Below, in pieces: positions 39,947 through 53,290 of a stretch of 64,000 nt of DNA (position 1 is the first letter of the stretch; every line of letters begins with the position of its first letter). Origin of the DNA: Tubulanus polymorphus (lineage: Eukaryota > Nemertea > Palaeonemertea > Tubulaniformes > Tubulanidae); NCBI RefSeq assembly GCF_964204645.1, contig NC_134028.1, positions 5,616,501 to 5,680,500 on the forward strand, read 5' to 3'. Under the pieces are notes generated by a model. That model did not search any database, was not told the DNA's origin, and saw only the letters and a list, made by a program, of their open reading frames with translations. The position numbers were made by a program, and so were the translations under genes.

Positions 39947-42900
39947 CTACTTGTTTTCGGATAAGACTTCATCGATCGCTTTCGCGAATAGGTCGACGTG
40001 TTTCTCTTGGAATAAAAGCGACGGTCTGAATCGTATTGAGTAATCGCCGCATCCTCCCAGATGGAAACCTAAATCAAACACGAAATAATCGCAATCAGTG
40101 ACACAGCGAAACCTCATTACAACAACCGGCTCTGTATATAATCACTTATCCGACGTGTTTTGACCCAGATGAGAAATTTGATTAGAGAGAATGTACAATT
40201 GACCTCCATCGAAAAGGCAGAATCTACAAGAACGAACCTTTGTTTCTCAGCTTAGTGATTAACGAATCTCTGTATGCTCCGTCTTTACAGTCAATAGCAC
40301 AGAATGTTCCTTGTCCACGGGCGTTATTGACCTGGTCTGGATACTTAGCCTACAGTATAAATATGCCGCTAAATGTTATCCACTTACCATCGAATATGAT
40401 CGACATATTTAATGCAAGCAATTCGAGAAATTATCGAATACTAAGTATTGCTCCACTCACCGTCAATGTATTCAGCAGAGCTAGCAGTTTAGCACCAGTA
40501 GTTTGAACGAGTTGCAGAAGATTTTTCTCCTTAATCTCTTTCAGTACATTCTCTACGAGTATTAGTTTCTGCGGGTCTCCCATCCATGTGTTGTATATTC
40601 TATTGCCCTATTAACAAAACAAATCAGATCAACAAACCTCAAATCAACAAACGTGGCCATTATAAAAACCTTGATGTTTCTGTTCAGAGTAGTTTTCACA
40701 ACAAGTGGAATCATATCTAATGATGACATTTTTTTTGAATTATGAGATAAATTCTACCTCTTCAGGCATGAATTCTTCTTGGAAATAAAATCCGCCGGTG
40801 ATCATTTTCTTGCTGAACGACACGATACTGGGTGGCTCCGGCAAGTTCCAGTGTTCGTGAGCCCACATTTTACCGGTAGCTCCGCAGCCGGTTTGTACCT
40901 CATCCACGATGAATCCTATATCGAACTAAACGATAAACACATAGAGATATGGGGGGTCGATTAAGAAGCCTTATCCGTTAAAAAAGGACGATCGGAGTGG
41001 ATACAGTGTAGTCTCTTTACAACGAACATCAGGGGATATGAAAATCTGTTCATTTTAACAGATATTTCATTGCATCCAATGTAAAATTAAATCATCTCAT
41101 GTAGGATGAAATCTCCGATAAATCGTTTTATCCAAGTTCGTTATAAAGAGGTCTCACTGTGTTACATTTTTCATGAAACTCGGATAAATATTGTGAATGA
41201 TTCACTTAAAGTCGATCCTTACTTCTTTGCAAATTTGTTGAAGTTGTCGGAAAAATTCCGGCGAAGCGTAACGATCTCCGCCCTCGGCTTGAATCGGCTC
41301 GACTATTATACCGACGACCGGCTGGATATCCTTGTTTCGGTGAATCAATTCGCGAACCTGAAAAATAACGAAGAAAATATCTTACGCAGTGATACAGTGA
41401 GCCAGGGGCACGTGGTGACTGTGTCAGGAAAAGCACAGAGGGCACTTTACACAAAAAGGGCCAATATTTAGGCTGGCTTCAAAGTTGCAAAATCTATTTA
41501 CAATTATTTACTTTTCGAATAATTACAACGAATGTACGATGAGGGTATTACCCGCATCTCATTGTGAATGATCAACTAGCTAAAAACATTTTCGCTAAAG
41601 AAGACAAGGGCACTGACTGACACGCTTGACAAGGCCTAAAACTGTCCTAGAGTGGATAAGCATTTCAGACCAATACACTTCGCTTAACTCACAACTGCGA
41701 AACTCAATCCAGTACTTCAAATTTTTACCTCTTTCAGGGATTTTTCTTCAGCTGCTTTGTTTTCGGCCTCATGTTTTTCCAATGGGAATTTCGACGCGGG
41801 AAATTCAGCATACGGCCATTCGAGATGCGGGCTGTCGAGTTTATGCAACCATTTCGTGTGCGTTACGCTCAAACATCCTGCGATAAATATTCTATGGATT
41901 AAAATGCATGGATTTCTACTAGAAATGATTCGAGCGTAAGACAATTTCAGCCTGGCCGGATATCAGGTGATGATCGCAGTTGATTAAAGAAGTTTATCAA
42001 AGATTTTTTACGCATGATTATGAAAATGCTTTATAAATGCTTGATATCTAAGAGAATATTTCTGTTCAATATACAAAATCTTTAGCCAAAAAGAAAATGC
42101 ACTGTTGACCTCCGATGGACATAACAAATATTTTCGGATTGAAAGAAACTTATCCAGTACATTTATTTGGTCATTGTACAGTAAATGCTCAGGTAACACA
42201 AGACAATACTTTGGCCTCCACATGAACTAATTCATGAGTTCATGATAGGTTATGAAAACCTACATGCATATTATATGTAGGGTACAAGGTTTCCTCATTA
42301 TGCCCTGTGAGTTATACTCACTACTCCAAGACATGAAGTTGAACTGACCAATTGATCTTGTGATGACAAATAGGCTACCGATACATACCTATTGATCGAC
42401 CGTGAAATCCACCGGTGAATGACAGAATTGATAATGGTGGACAGCCTGGTGGCTTATTGGCCATCGCGCTGTCCATTTCTTCTTGAGTCGGGGGTTTACC
42501 ACCACGTTGCTTTCTCTAAAACGTAACATATTCAGAATAAATCTCGCCGGACATTTCGCTCAGAAACTGGACTTACTCCAATGAGTTATTTCAGATTTCA
42601 GAATCAAAATCATCGAAGATAATGCCCTCCAACTGTGGAATTGGGACCTGTTCATGTCATTTGACTAAACCTAAAATATGTAGGCTAATATCTTTTGAAA
42701 ATTGACTACTGTCTTATGTAGCTTAGCTCAATTAACTTTTCACAGGAGCTAACAAGCTCTAGAGAGCGTACTGTATCCATTCGACATAAATCAATTCATT
42801 AGATCTAATTGCTGAGGGAATTGTTAACAGAGCTAATACATTTGATAGCTATTCCATGCAGCTATGCGCGATGCTGTGTAAAAAGGCTGTACAAAGCCAA

Positions 42901-45900
42901 TTTTATTTCAAACATGTTCATTGCCATGTCATCCATGGAAAATGTGTGGCTTCCAAGGGACAATAAATCTTTCAAGTCTTAGATGAGAAATTGAGGAAAT
43001 CAATCAGAGTTTTCAAATCCTTCACTCGCCGCATGTTTTCTTACCATATATCGGAAAAATAACGATTTGAAAGAATGTTCGTTTGAGCAAGTACCGCACA
43101 TCATAGTCTGTACGCGGTTGAAACCAGGAGGCGCTACCTAAAAAATTTCCAAAAAAATAAAAACGAAAAAAAATTCAAGCGCTGATAGAAAAAGATGAAC
43201 TACCGGAAATTATACGACGAACTTACAGTCAGTAATATGTCTCGGAGTTTGTCTGGCCAGTCTGTTGGTGGGAATGCACCCAGGGCAGGACGGTTGACAA
43301 TTGTCGACTAATAAAAAAATTGAATTTAGAATAAGATTATTCACGCACTGCATCAATCTGTTTATTCATTTCTATAATCGGCGATGTAAAATATGCTTAA
43401 AAAATTTCAATACGTTGACACAAAATTCATAGATCACAGAAAGGCCTAAATGACTAGTTCGCTGGCTTTATGGCGAACTGTCAAATATGCAATTTTTATC
43501 GAAAATGAGCCAGACATACCATCAAAATCACCATCTTTTAAAGTTTCATTTCATGCTTATTAGGTATGGATCAGACAACTAATTATTTTACTCAGGCTAA
43601 TTAAATGGTGAATATGGTTTTTCCCCCGTTTTTCCTTTTTGGCGAAGGCGAATACCATATATGGGCATACATATACGTTGAATATGGGGAATTAATTAAA
43701 TCGTTGCACAGTGAACCGTTGTGCATGGTAAATCGATGACATGATTTTTTTGGTTAACCGTCGAATATATTCACTCCATATAAAATATGGCGACTTATTT
43801 CTTTCAGTTCAAAAACATTGGTAACTATTAGTCACTTTCTGTATTTGCTTGTTTATCAATAAGCTGAAAAGGGACCTCAATCAGCTGAGAGTGACAGAAA
43901 AGTTCAAAAAATCTTAAATTGATTATTTGACAGTTTTAACGCGAGCGCATATTCGGTTCACCAGAAAGCCAGAAAATTGACCTTTGATACAACGATAAGA
44001 TAACTTTAGCAGTCAATATAAAATCAATAATATATAATCTCCACTGATTGTTGGTAGTGTGTGCTAACAAATACATTAAAATGTTAAACTTACAGTAAAA
44101 TTTGTGTTACGCATCGCGTCCAATAGCCTTGGATGATTATACCCTAAAATCAATGAAATTCATGAGATGAATCCAGCAGGGCGAAAATCCATCAGGCAAA
44201 AAATCGCTTTTTAAAATGTTGAGCAATTGGTCAGGTTAGTTTGGCCTTTTAGGGAACTAACTAAGGGGGTTTTGAAAATAGAATGAATGCTTTGATTTGG
44301 TATTTGCTTCCCATCAAAGTATAATTTTCCTGATGATAAAATTCCAAAATTCTCAGAGAAAACTTTTATGTTAATGATCATTTTGCCCATGATTCAAGCA
44401 TTTACTCAAGGTAAATGCTGGATATGAAACCATTGAAGTCTTAAGAAAGATTAAATTATCTACGTAAGTCTTTGCTATCATCATAGCGGGGTATCGTGAC
44501 ATTTCTTCACGACGAGAAAAATCAATACTGCATCATCGGAATTTAATTAAGCGATGGTTTCATATGATGCCACTCTATGAAAGTATAACATCACAGCGGG
44601 GTATACTGATTACACTCTGTTCTCAGACTCAAGGTTAACTTCTATATAAGCATCCAACTTTCCCTGCTCCAAACGTTTGAACATGAAGTCGTGATTTTCC
44701 AGTCGCTGAGCTTTGGATCAAACTATCCATAAGTATGCATGCAAATGGTACTACAACTTAAATGCCAGTCAATGCTGGTTAATTTAGACAGTAAAAACTC
44801 TTATATGAAATACAGCGCTGGCTGGTATTGGACAGTCAATGCAATGCCTGAATGGCGCTCAGATAGTGAGGAAGAAGAAAGCGGCATTGAGCAATTATAA
44901 CGAAGATCCCAAACTCTCATGGTGGGATTTTAATTAATCCTTGACTAATGTAGGTAATAGGCCCCTGGTGAAAAATGACAGGAGCCCCGAAAGTATTCTT
45001 CATAGTGTTTCATTCCACAATGGGGACAAGTCTACCAGAACTGGTGTAGGAAGCTGGCGCAATCACTCCTATATCTCTATATCACTACCATATGTAAAAG
45101 CATCTACAGTCAGCCAGCTTGTATCTCCTATCATACTTTCAGTGATTCATAGAAAACAATTGTCTGGACATGTGCGCTGTCTCAAAAAACCAGACTAGAA
45201 AATAAAACAGTTTATCTTACCAAGAGGCAACGAGGATATTTGAGTAAACAAATCCAACAACACATTGCCATCCGCATCCACTACGTAATTGCCTTGACTT
45301 TTATCATAATCCACGAAGAATTGCACAGCTTTTGTATTCTGGAATAAAGAAAACCTAGTTACATGTAAACATCATTGTAAAAATGTTGAATCATCGGCCT
45401 TAATAATTTATGATATTTGTACCTGTATTTTGCTTAAATCGCTCAACAACTCTTTCGTTTTCGGTCCGGGTACAGCAGTTTTCACGCATGGTTCATTTGG
45501 CTCGTTTATTGCGAGGCTGGCAATTTGACGAACTACAACATGGGATCAATATAAACAATATTTTATGAAATATGTTGAAATTCATTGCATCCTAGCAGCT
45601 CCTCTCATTTGAGACAATATCAAATTATTGATATTATTTAAGAGATAGCTGATGATGGCATGAAAAAAAATGCATCATAAAAATAACTTAGGCCTATTGT
45701 TTCTCTGTCAACTAGTAACTTATTCACTATAATTTATATCTATTTCATGAAATACGATATTTTACAATAGGCTGAGTCACAGGCATTGTACAAAGATCAC
45801 TTTTCCAATATCATCTTGGAATATTGGTTATAACTGATTAAATACATTGGCATGGTTCTGAAATATTTCGTGGTTTCCAACCAATGTACTGATACTCTTT

Positions 45901-46432
45901 ATTATCTTGGGACAAATTACTGATTACAGTGATATCTGCGCTATACAAATATGAACATTCATTCATTCATTAACAAATGTTAATTACTCCAAGTAATAAT
46001 GAACCCATAGATAAATATTATAAAATGATTAAAACATAAGCAATATGAAAGTTATTGGATCATAATATGTATTGTAAGTGAATCCCATCCTAAATAGTAA
46101 TTAATGTCGAATTTGGCTATTTACCTAAGGCATTTGTATATCTTAAATTGATATTTATTATTATTGAATTGATAAAGATACATTCAAAAAATATAATACG
46201 CCACTCATGCGGAATTCAGCGGCAGGGGATTAACGTAACAGCCGTTACATACAAATTCAAAACATTAGTAATGTAGAATTTACATTGCATTACACTTTTT
46301 AAACTAAATTGATTATTTAGTTATGTTTTAGATTAAAGGTTTGAAGCAAACTGAGGGACGTTTTAGGTATTTACCTTGCCTTGATGAACCGATAGCAGAC
46401 CTGAATCGAGACAGCATCGCGCGACTATTCAT
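39947..46432 (-). CDS. ABAT: 4-aminobutyrate aminotransferase, mitochondrial
   Basis: Thirteen exons in phase: 46375-46432, 45423-45532, 45221-45338, 44094-44143, 43227-43307, 43045-43137, 42389-42515, 41729-41877, 41223-41357, 40758-40925, 40461-40607, 40238-40349 and 39947-40068, giving 489 residues (human 500). It is a PLP enzyme that transfers the amino group of GABA to 2-oxoglutarate in the mitochondrial matrix. The first exon encodes a Ser/Arg-rich presequence ([19 protein letters not shown]). Visible landmarks are [19 protein letters not shown] with C153 and C156 (the 2Fe-2S ligands of pig ABAT), [22 protein letters not shown] with Asp315, and FSKKM holding the PLP lysine (346/347). 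The end is [17 protein letters not shown]. Introns hold a MITE (41004-41159) and other repeats. Head to head with STOX. Confidence 0.97.
41004..41159. mobile_element. Tc1/mariner-pogo type MITE in ABAT intron
   Basis: Inverted ends of about 24 bases: CAGTGTAGTCTCTTTACAAC on the left and the reverse complement of GTTATAAAGAGGTCTCACTG on the right. Left-hand TA is present; the right-hand duplication is degraded. Confidence 0.65.
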
Positions 46433-47596
46433 GACGGCAGCCATATTCCAACTGATCAACTCCTACGGTCAGATCCAGGGACGATTCAAGGAATTTCAAT
46501 CAACTAGGTCGTCGGCAATTGAACTTCGATTATCGCATAATGACGTGATTACCGCTATACTTCAAGATACGAGTTTACCTCGTTATCTGTTTCTCAAAGC
46601 GTATAGATATAATAGATCATTAAACGGAGATATCATCTTAGTAACGACCCCTGTAAATGGGCATATCCGACTAAATCGCCATCTAACGGAATTGGACGTC
46701 ATTAAAATTACGACTTTCAATACTGTTTCTAAATATTGCATTCTCAGTTACAAAGTAACAGTTTGATTAAACGCAAATCAATTATTTGGAAGGTCTCTCG
46801 CGTTGGAAAGATCCCCGATGACGATGAACTATAACATTGTATAAGTTAAAGTGGAGTAAACACTCAAAATTGTGACTAGATTAGTTATTAGATTTAAAGG
46901 AGAAATAAATTTCATAAATCTAAAAAACCATTAAATCAAGTTTTCAAAATGTTTTTCCTAACCCGAGTAACATGAGAGGCGATCTAGTATCTTTCGAAAC
47001 TGTGTTGAGTATAATGACAAATTTTAGAAGATTAACTCCTGCTGAAATGTATCAAACAAAGTGAGAAACGTTTTCAATATGCGCTGCTGGCCTTCCAAGA
47101 GAAAGGATTTTTCAACCGAACAAGAAGCCCAGGTAGCCGTTCGACTGCTTCTTTTTTTAAAGATCAACTGCTTTTATGGATAAATTAGATAAATTAAAAG
47201 TTAAATTAGATCGATTTATGAGTTAAACCTTTTTGTGAAACTGGGCCTCTGTCCATGGACCCAAAGTTGCTAATTATTTAAGGACGGGCCCAGTTTCATA
47301 AGAAAGTTCAAAAGCCTAAATCGGTTAAGTTTGAATTGTAATCCTCATTGAAAAATTAATCATTGACATAAAAATTGAGTTTAACCCATTTGTGAACCCG
47401 CCGAGCCTGGTCATTATTTGAATGCGGGCCCTGTAGACGTCATCAGTGATGTCATACTTCTACTCGATTTTGTAGTTATCACGGCTGCCACCAGATGGCG
47501 GCCACATCCCGGAAATAAGATTGACGAAGTTTTCGAGAAGTGTAAACAACATGGGATGAACGAGGAGCGAATGCGGCACCAAAGATTACCTTCAAA
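46433..47596. promoter_or_regulatory. Divergent ABAT/STOX promoter spacer
   Basis: 1.2 kb between starts. At 47486-47503, TGCCACCAGATGGCGGCC closely matches the CTCF core and also contains a YY1-like GATGGCGG. Repeat fragments with GGGCCCAGTTTCATA (about 47285) and AACTGGGCCTC (about 47240) lie in the middle. An in-frame stop occurs upstream of the STOX ATG. Confidence 0.5.
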
Positions 47597-48903
47597 ATGC
47601 ACCCCCGACACGCGAAAGATAACAAACACGTTTTACGGGGTAACGTTGCTCTTGTGCCTCGATGTTTGGCGGTGGTTTTGAAGGAAATACCGCGACACCG
47701 CAGTACTTCAGCTGAAGTTCTAGACGTGGAAGCCGCTGGCGGGGGCCAGAAAACTTCGAAAACCGGCCACCAACTACATCATCATGAATCGAGTCAGCAG
47801 GTCCACGACGAGCTGACTGTAAATGATGGAAATAAAACAGCATTGTCATCATCCGTCCATCATCACCATCATCATAACCACCGGAGCAGCGGTCACAAAC
47901 AACATGTTCATCATCGCATTGATTCGAAAATTCCGAAATTGGTTTTCGACGCTTTCGTGCAAGAGAATAAAAACTGCGCGTATTTAGGCGAGAGTATTCG
48001 TAAAATGAAATACAAGGGTTGCATCGAGCACGTTGTCGACGCGTTCGTGTTGCTTCTCGGCAGCGACGAGGTCGATTTGGAAATCATTCGGAATTCTTGG
48101 ACTAAGAGAATGTTGAAGCCGCCAAAAGGATTTTTCATTCATGGAATAGGTAGGTTTATGTGGTTGGGTTTCCGTAAGGTTTTATCAACAGAAATGTTGT
48201 GAGTTCAAAATTTTGGATGAACTTTTGAAACTAGGCTGTAGGATCCAGTTTTGCGGTTGCCAAGTGGGCCAAAGTCAGATGTAGGCCTATAGGCTCAGTC
48301 AAAATAGTGCATACCCTATATATGCACATTAATAGGCCTACATGCACTAATTTCCGACTTTATCTTATTTGTGCCACCAGGTGGTTCAAAACAAATTTAG
48401 ATACTTAAATGCAGTCAAACTGTGGAACTGGGTCTTGGAGCAGCTGTCAAAAAAAAATTCCTTTAGAATAGGCCTAAGCCTTTAGAATTGATTCCTTTTT
48501 GATTCAAGGCTTTTTCAAATTTGTCACTATTTAAGTTGTATTCATTGAAGAAATTGGATCATATTTTCTAGTGACTCAAGAATTGTTCAATTAATACACT
48601 TAATATTGAATTGTTCCTCTAGTTGTTTTTTTGTTAAGAAAACCGATTTACGGATTTATTTTCTCGATCTAGGTGACGTAAACGGGATCGAAATGCAGAC
48701 GATTCCTCAGACTCAGTTTATTTCGTTACCGGAAGCCGTAAGCGACGTCGTCTCCGACTTGAACGCGAACAAGATCCCGGCGACGAAGGACGTTCTGAAA
48801 CAGCGTCTTCTCGAAAACTTTCGCGGCATGCACTTACCGTCGGATAAAATGGTCGAGGAGAGCTTGCAAATTCTGGTCGCCGAACGGAAAGTTTATCAAA
48901 CCG
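47597..48903 (+). CDS. STOX: Storkhead-box (STOX) winged-helix protein, first two coding exons
   Basis: Exons 47597-48149 and 48673-48903, joined in phase 1, encode residues 1-261. The downstream exons were not found and probably lie beyond the window. STOX proteins are nuclear winged-helix factors; fly knockout and worm HAM-1 are relatives with roles in neural differentiation and division asymmetry. GNVALVPRCLAVVL matches the N-terminal SLALVL motif of STOX1. NSWTKRMLKPPKGFFI, NGIEMQTIPQTQFISLPEAV and VAERKVYQTG match the storkhead block. An insert of about 70 residues rich in His (six in a row near 47860) and Ser separates the N-terminal motif from the core. The start is the first ATG after an in-frame upstream stop. 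STOX1 versus STOX2 cannot be told; an invertebrate single ancestor is likely. Confidence 0.86.
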
Positions 48904-48940
48904 GTAAGAAGAAATGTTCAGTTCGATGGAACTGTTTGAC

Positions 48941-49050
48941 AGGGTGGCCACTGACCTGGGAAACCCGGAAAACTCAGGGAATCAGATAATTCTAGAAAAA
49001 AAAACAGCGAACTCAAATTTTACCAAAAACCTGAAAAATTCTGGGAATTT
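48941..49050. repeat. hAT-like repeat fragment
   Basis: Begins CAGGGTGGCCACTGACC, followed by AACTCAGGGAATC-type motifs shared with 54127-54753 and 58930-59205. It lies about 40 bases after STOX exon 2. Confidence 0.5.
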
Positions 49051-50683
49051 GGATAATGCTCATTACCTCGTGTTTCTTTATTGATACGCGATTCAATAAG
49101 AAATGAATTTTGAGTTAAACTTTTTCGTTACTCTGGGTCCTCGGCACAGTTTCATGGACCGGATTTGATAATCTTTAGGGGTTGAATCGTGAATCTTGGG
49201 AATAACTGCCCTAGTGACTATTATTAATCTGATAATGGCCCAGTACGAAAAATAATGAAGTTGTGATTACATTTTGTCTTCAATCGGTATTCAATATGCA
49301 GTCTAAACTGCAGTCCCTAATCTTTCATATCATTTTGACTAGTACTGGGTATATGATGAGGTTAGAAGAGTTCGGAATTTAGTTTTTGTTTGCATTACAA
49401 AAAATTCTTCGGAATTCTACCTGTAGCCATTCTCTCCGTTTTGAAAACTGTGACTGCGTTTAATTGAAAACGACAATCTTTTCGGTATTTTCTTTTAATT
49501 ATAGCCTAGTAGTACGGGGGTGTCGCGAACTGTTGTTCCGTTCAGATATTTCTATACTCGCTCGGTATGACTCTATCGCTATAAAATCGGTAACAAGACA
49601 ATCGGACAAAGGTTATTTCCGTAAATTCGTAGTAAACCGTTGTCGGCATTTGCTCAAGCGCGCGATTAATCCAATTTATATAGACAAGAAAACGTCGCGT
49701 GAAGCCTTTCCATTTATACTTCACTTTACTACAACAAACAGAAAGTTATCGCAAGTTTTCATTGTTTCGCAACATTCCAATTACTTGAAATAGCTTTTGT
49801 TTCGTTTCGAAACCACTCGTTGATCCGATTTTGGATTTTAGTTTTTTCATAGTGGGACTACTTAATACAATAGCGTTTCTTGAACCGGCCTTGAGACCCC
49901 AAATGCAGTGTCGAGATTAAGTTTACAAATTAATTTCAAACTTCTGTTATCGAATGTCATACTTAATGTTTTACTCTGATGAGAATTTATAATTCTGACA
50001 GTTCGCTATTGTGTACTAGGCCTACTGGGTATTAGTAGGAATTGTGCATACAGCCATTCTAAATGTACATACATAATTCACGGACAATTTTCGCTTGATT
50101 GCTCATTATTGCTGTGAGAAATCAATTAGCGTTCAGAGGCGTCATTATATAATACATGAGACATGTAATTATTGTCTGTTTATGGGGACAATAGTATGTA
50201 TTGTAACTATTATCTACTGATTAGTAAGCTTCGATTAACATGTTAACACTCTAGCCTCCATTACTATTGTCCTCTTGTTTATGACATAGTTCCTGTGCTA
50301 TGCCCCCTTTTCTTTAATTAGCAAGTCTCGATCTTGAGATCTCTTGTTCAGAGTGCCAGATTCTAGGATTTAGCAGCAACTTTATGACACCTGAATGTTA
50401 TCAATCCAGAGACACACTTCGACCCCACTAGAGTTTTATCATATTTTCTACTGATAGGTCTATTTAGATTTGTTTTTGAAACGACTTAACTGTTCTCAGT
50501 AATTTGCATGGTCATTCGCTAAAGTAATATTTTTTCATCTAACAGAAACCAAAATACATGTATTGTTTGATAGAAAAAACGTGATGGTTGCGGAACTAGG
50601 ATTAGTGGATGTGAATCCCGCTCTTTCGCTGGGTCTACTTTCCCAGTCGGATTTTAACTACAGTAAATCTTGTCTAATGCCGA

Positions 50684-51031
50684 GATACATGTATCAAACA
50701 TCCATTGTAATCCGGTATATATAGATACACGTATCAAACATCTGATGCAATCCGGTATATATAGATACATGTATCAAACATCTGATGCAATCCGGTATAT
50801 ATAGATACATGTATCAAACATGCGATGTAATCCGGTATATATAGATACATGTATCAAACATGCGATGTAATCCAGTATATATAGATACATGTATCAAACA
50901 TCTGATGCAATCCGGTATACATAGATACATGTATCAAACATGCGATGTAATCCAGTATATATAGATACATGTATCAAACATCTGATGCAATCCGGTATAC
51001 ATAGATACATGTATCAAACATCCGATGCAAT
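50684..51031. repeat. 40-bp minisatellite, about 8.7 units
   Basis: Nine start positions spaced exactly 40 bases apart. Each unit carries the perfect 12-bp palindrome GATACATGTATC (GATACACGTATC in unit 2), then CAAACATCTGATGCAATCCG or a close variant, then GTATATATA. Low divergence suggests recent expansion. Confidence 0.92.
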
Positions 51032-51475
51032 ATTCATTTATCATCGAGTTAATCTAGTTTTGATCCATCGGAGTCCGACCCCGCCGCTGCCGTTCTTTCG
51101 TTCGCCGTGGTCGTCATTTTTCACACTTGTCATTCGACGCTGGAGATGATCAATTCCGCCGGTCGGATAGTGCGTCGGCTTAAATTATAAAAACATCGCA
51201 TAATCAGAACTTGCACGCAGTAATGCAGCGATATTTTAGCCCGATCAGCTTCCTATACTGATAAACCGGTGACTGGCCTCATTCATCAATATGGAAATTG
51301 TTATGGTAAATATTAGAATTGATATTCATGGATCTAAGCAGAGGTGACATGGGGGCAACTGGTTCGCGGTAGAAATGCGATAGCGATAATGCCATAGGTA
51401 GAAAATGCTAGAGGTTTATGATTTATATCTCTAGCATTATTACCCTGATTCTGGACAACTAGATACTGGTTGCAA

Positions 51476-51719
51476 CAGGGGCGCGTCCAGGAGTTTTGCT
51501 TGGGGGTTCACACTCACTCAAATGACCAAAAAATGTTTGAATTTGGCTTTCTGAGATGTATTCTGAGGTGTATTGATTGGGCTGAAGTATCTACGTTTTG
51601 TAGCTATAGGCTTATAATGCGATAAATACATTTTTACCCTCTTATCCTGGAAAGGTTTTTTCTGAAGGCTTTCAGAGGGGTTCTTCTGGCAACAAGTGAA
51701 CTCTCTGGATCCACCCCTG
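51476..51719. mobile_element. hAT-like MITE, 244 bp
   Basis: Inverted ends CAGGGGCGCGTCCAG (left) and CTGGATCCACCCCTG (right), typical of hAT elements. No coding capacity; target duplications not recognisable. Confidence 0.6.
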
Positions 51720-52914
51720 TACAATATGTTGTTTATCAACTGGTTCATCAAGGTTTAAAGATGTTTATTTAGTATTAAGATTTAGCTTCATAAGATATTC
51801 GTTTATACACCTTTCTCTAGATAGGCCTAAATCATAAAACAGTTTTTTGCGCGGATTTTTTTTCGTTGCGCTATCTGTTTGTACTCCAAAAATCGATCAT
51901 AATGCTTCAGTTTTTAGATTGTTTTATACAGTCGACACTATACCTCCCTTGGTTTTCTAGAACAGATTACCGTTTTTGCATAGAATGCTGCTGCTGCTAT
52001 TGAGTTCATTATTAAGTCGTTGCTGCCACTAATCAATTACATGAAATATTCCTTAGAGCTGAGATGTATTTCTGGTGATGAAGTTTGTTAGAGATATGCC
52101 CCTGATGCTAAAGTATAATATGCATATGGAAGAAAATCAATGGCGTATTGGGTTTTATGCCGGTAGCAATGATCTTATGGATTATCTTTCAGCTTCAAAC
52201 TGGTTTTAGGGGTTTTTGCTTCATCTCTCTATTATATATACGTATATCTTTATCCATATATGTATAGATATACATATGTTTATTTAGGTATCATCTGGTA
52301 TACGAACAAACAAGCCTATCATAATATATTTACAAATTTTTCAAATGCGTTCTCTTCATTGCATAGTATGTACACTTTTATTTGAGAAAATGTTTTGGGA
52401 TTTTTTCCTTCCGATGGCCGTGTAATCTGTAAAGGATTTTTTGTTGGAGTTTGGAAAACAGAAAGCTTGTATTACCGGTAATCCATGAAACAGGTTTAAC
52501 ATGATCTACTTTTTTTTAAGTCCAAATTTCCTTTGGGATTATGAATATTGAATCAGTAGGACGTATGAGTTTAAATGCTTATACATCACAAACAGTGTTC
52601 GAATTACATGAGGCCTATAGAATATTACTCGCCAGTTCTCATTACATACCACTCTTAATGTTATCCAGGAGAAACATTTCTTTTAGGAATGGTTCAAGTA
52701 TTTAAATGCTTTTCAGAGTGTTCTTTATTACGGACTCTTAAAGACTCTCAATCAAGGATTCTGTTTACATACAAGATTCCCGACTTCATTTTAAAAGCGC
52801 TTGCAGTTATCATCTGAATAGATCCTTCTTATGAAGCTAAGGGTTTTTGTCCTGATGGTTTACAGGGTTCAGAGAGCTATCAGTCTTTGAATGTTTTCTT
52901 CTGTTTTGGCTTAT

Positions 52915-53290
52915 TTTGAAAAGTGCTTGAAACTCCTTTTATTTGAGCAAAATGCCTGAAACTCCTTGAAAACTCTTCCAATTTTGAGAAATAGGCGATT
53001 AGAAATGTTTGTAGTTGTATTGTAGACTACGCCTACATCGATAAAGGTGGGACTAGGATTTTTTCTTTTTCTACCCAATAAGGCGGCTACCAAATTAGAA
53101 AAACTGAGTTTAGTAGCATAAAGGATAAAGATATATGCTTACAAAACCACTGAATTAATGGTTTACTGAGATTGACAGTACCGGATTAAGGATGAGTGGG
53201 ATATGAAAGCGATGCAGACACTTCCTTGAAATTTCAAAATTTCCTCCTTTAAAACTCCTCGAAAACTCCTTATATCCAGGAATTACCGAT
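52915..53290 (+). repeat. Dispersed repeat family, long copy 1
   Basis: Aligns over about 375 bases with 58065-58425: TTGAGCAAAATG, GAGAAATAGGC, GCTACCAAATTAGAAA, AAAACCACTG, GACAGTACCGG, GATGCAGACA and CTCCTTATATCCAGGAAT occur in the same order. Confidence 0.75.

Noticed and set aside
46341-46766. 141-codon plus-strand ORF
   Set aside because: Antisense to ABAT exon 1, whose presequence and phase fit the next ABAT exon; no recognised domain.
47418-47681. ORF upstream of and overlapping the STOX start
   Set aside because: Different frame, no family resemblance; the 47597 frame carries the storkhead sequence.
50684-51031. CRISPR-like array
   Set aside because: Units are contiguous 40-bp tandem copies with no unique spacers, in an animal genome.
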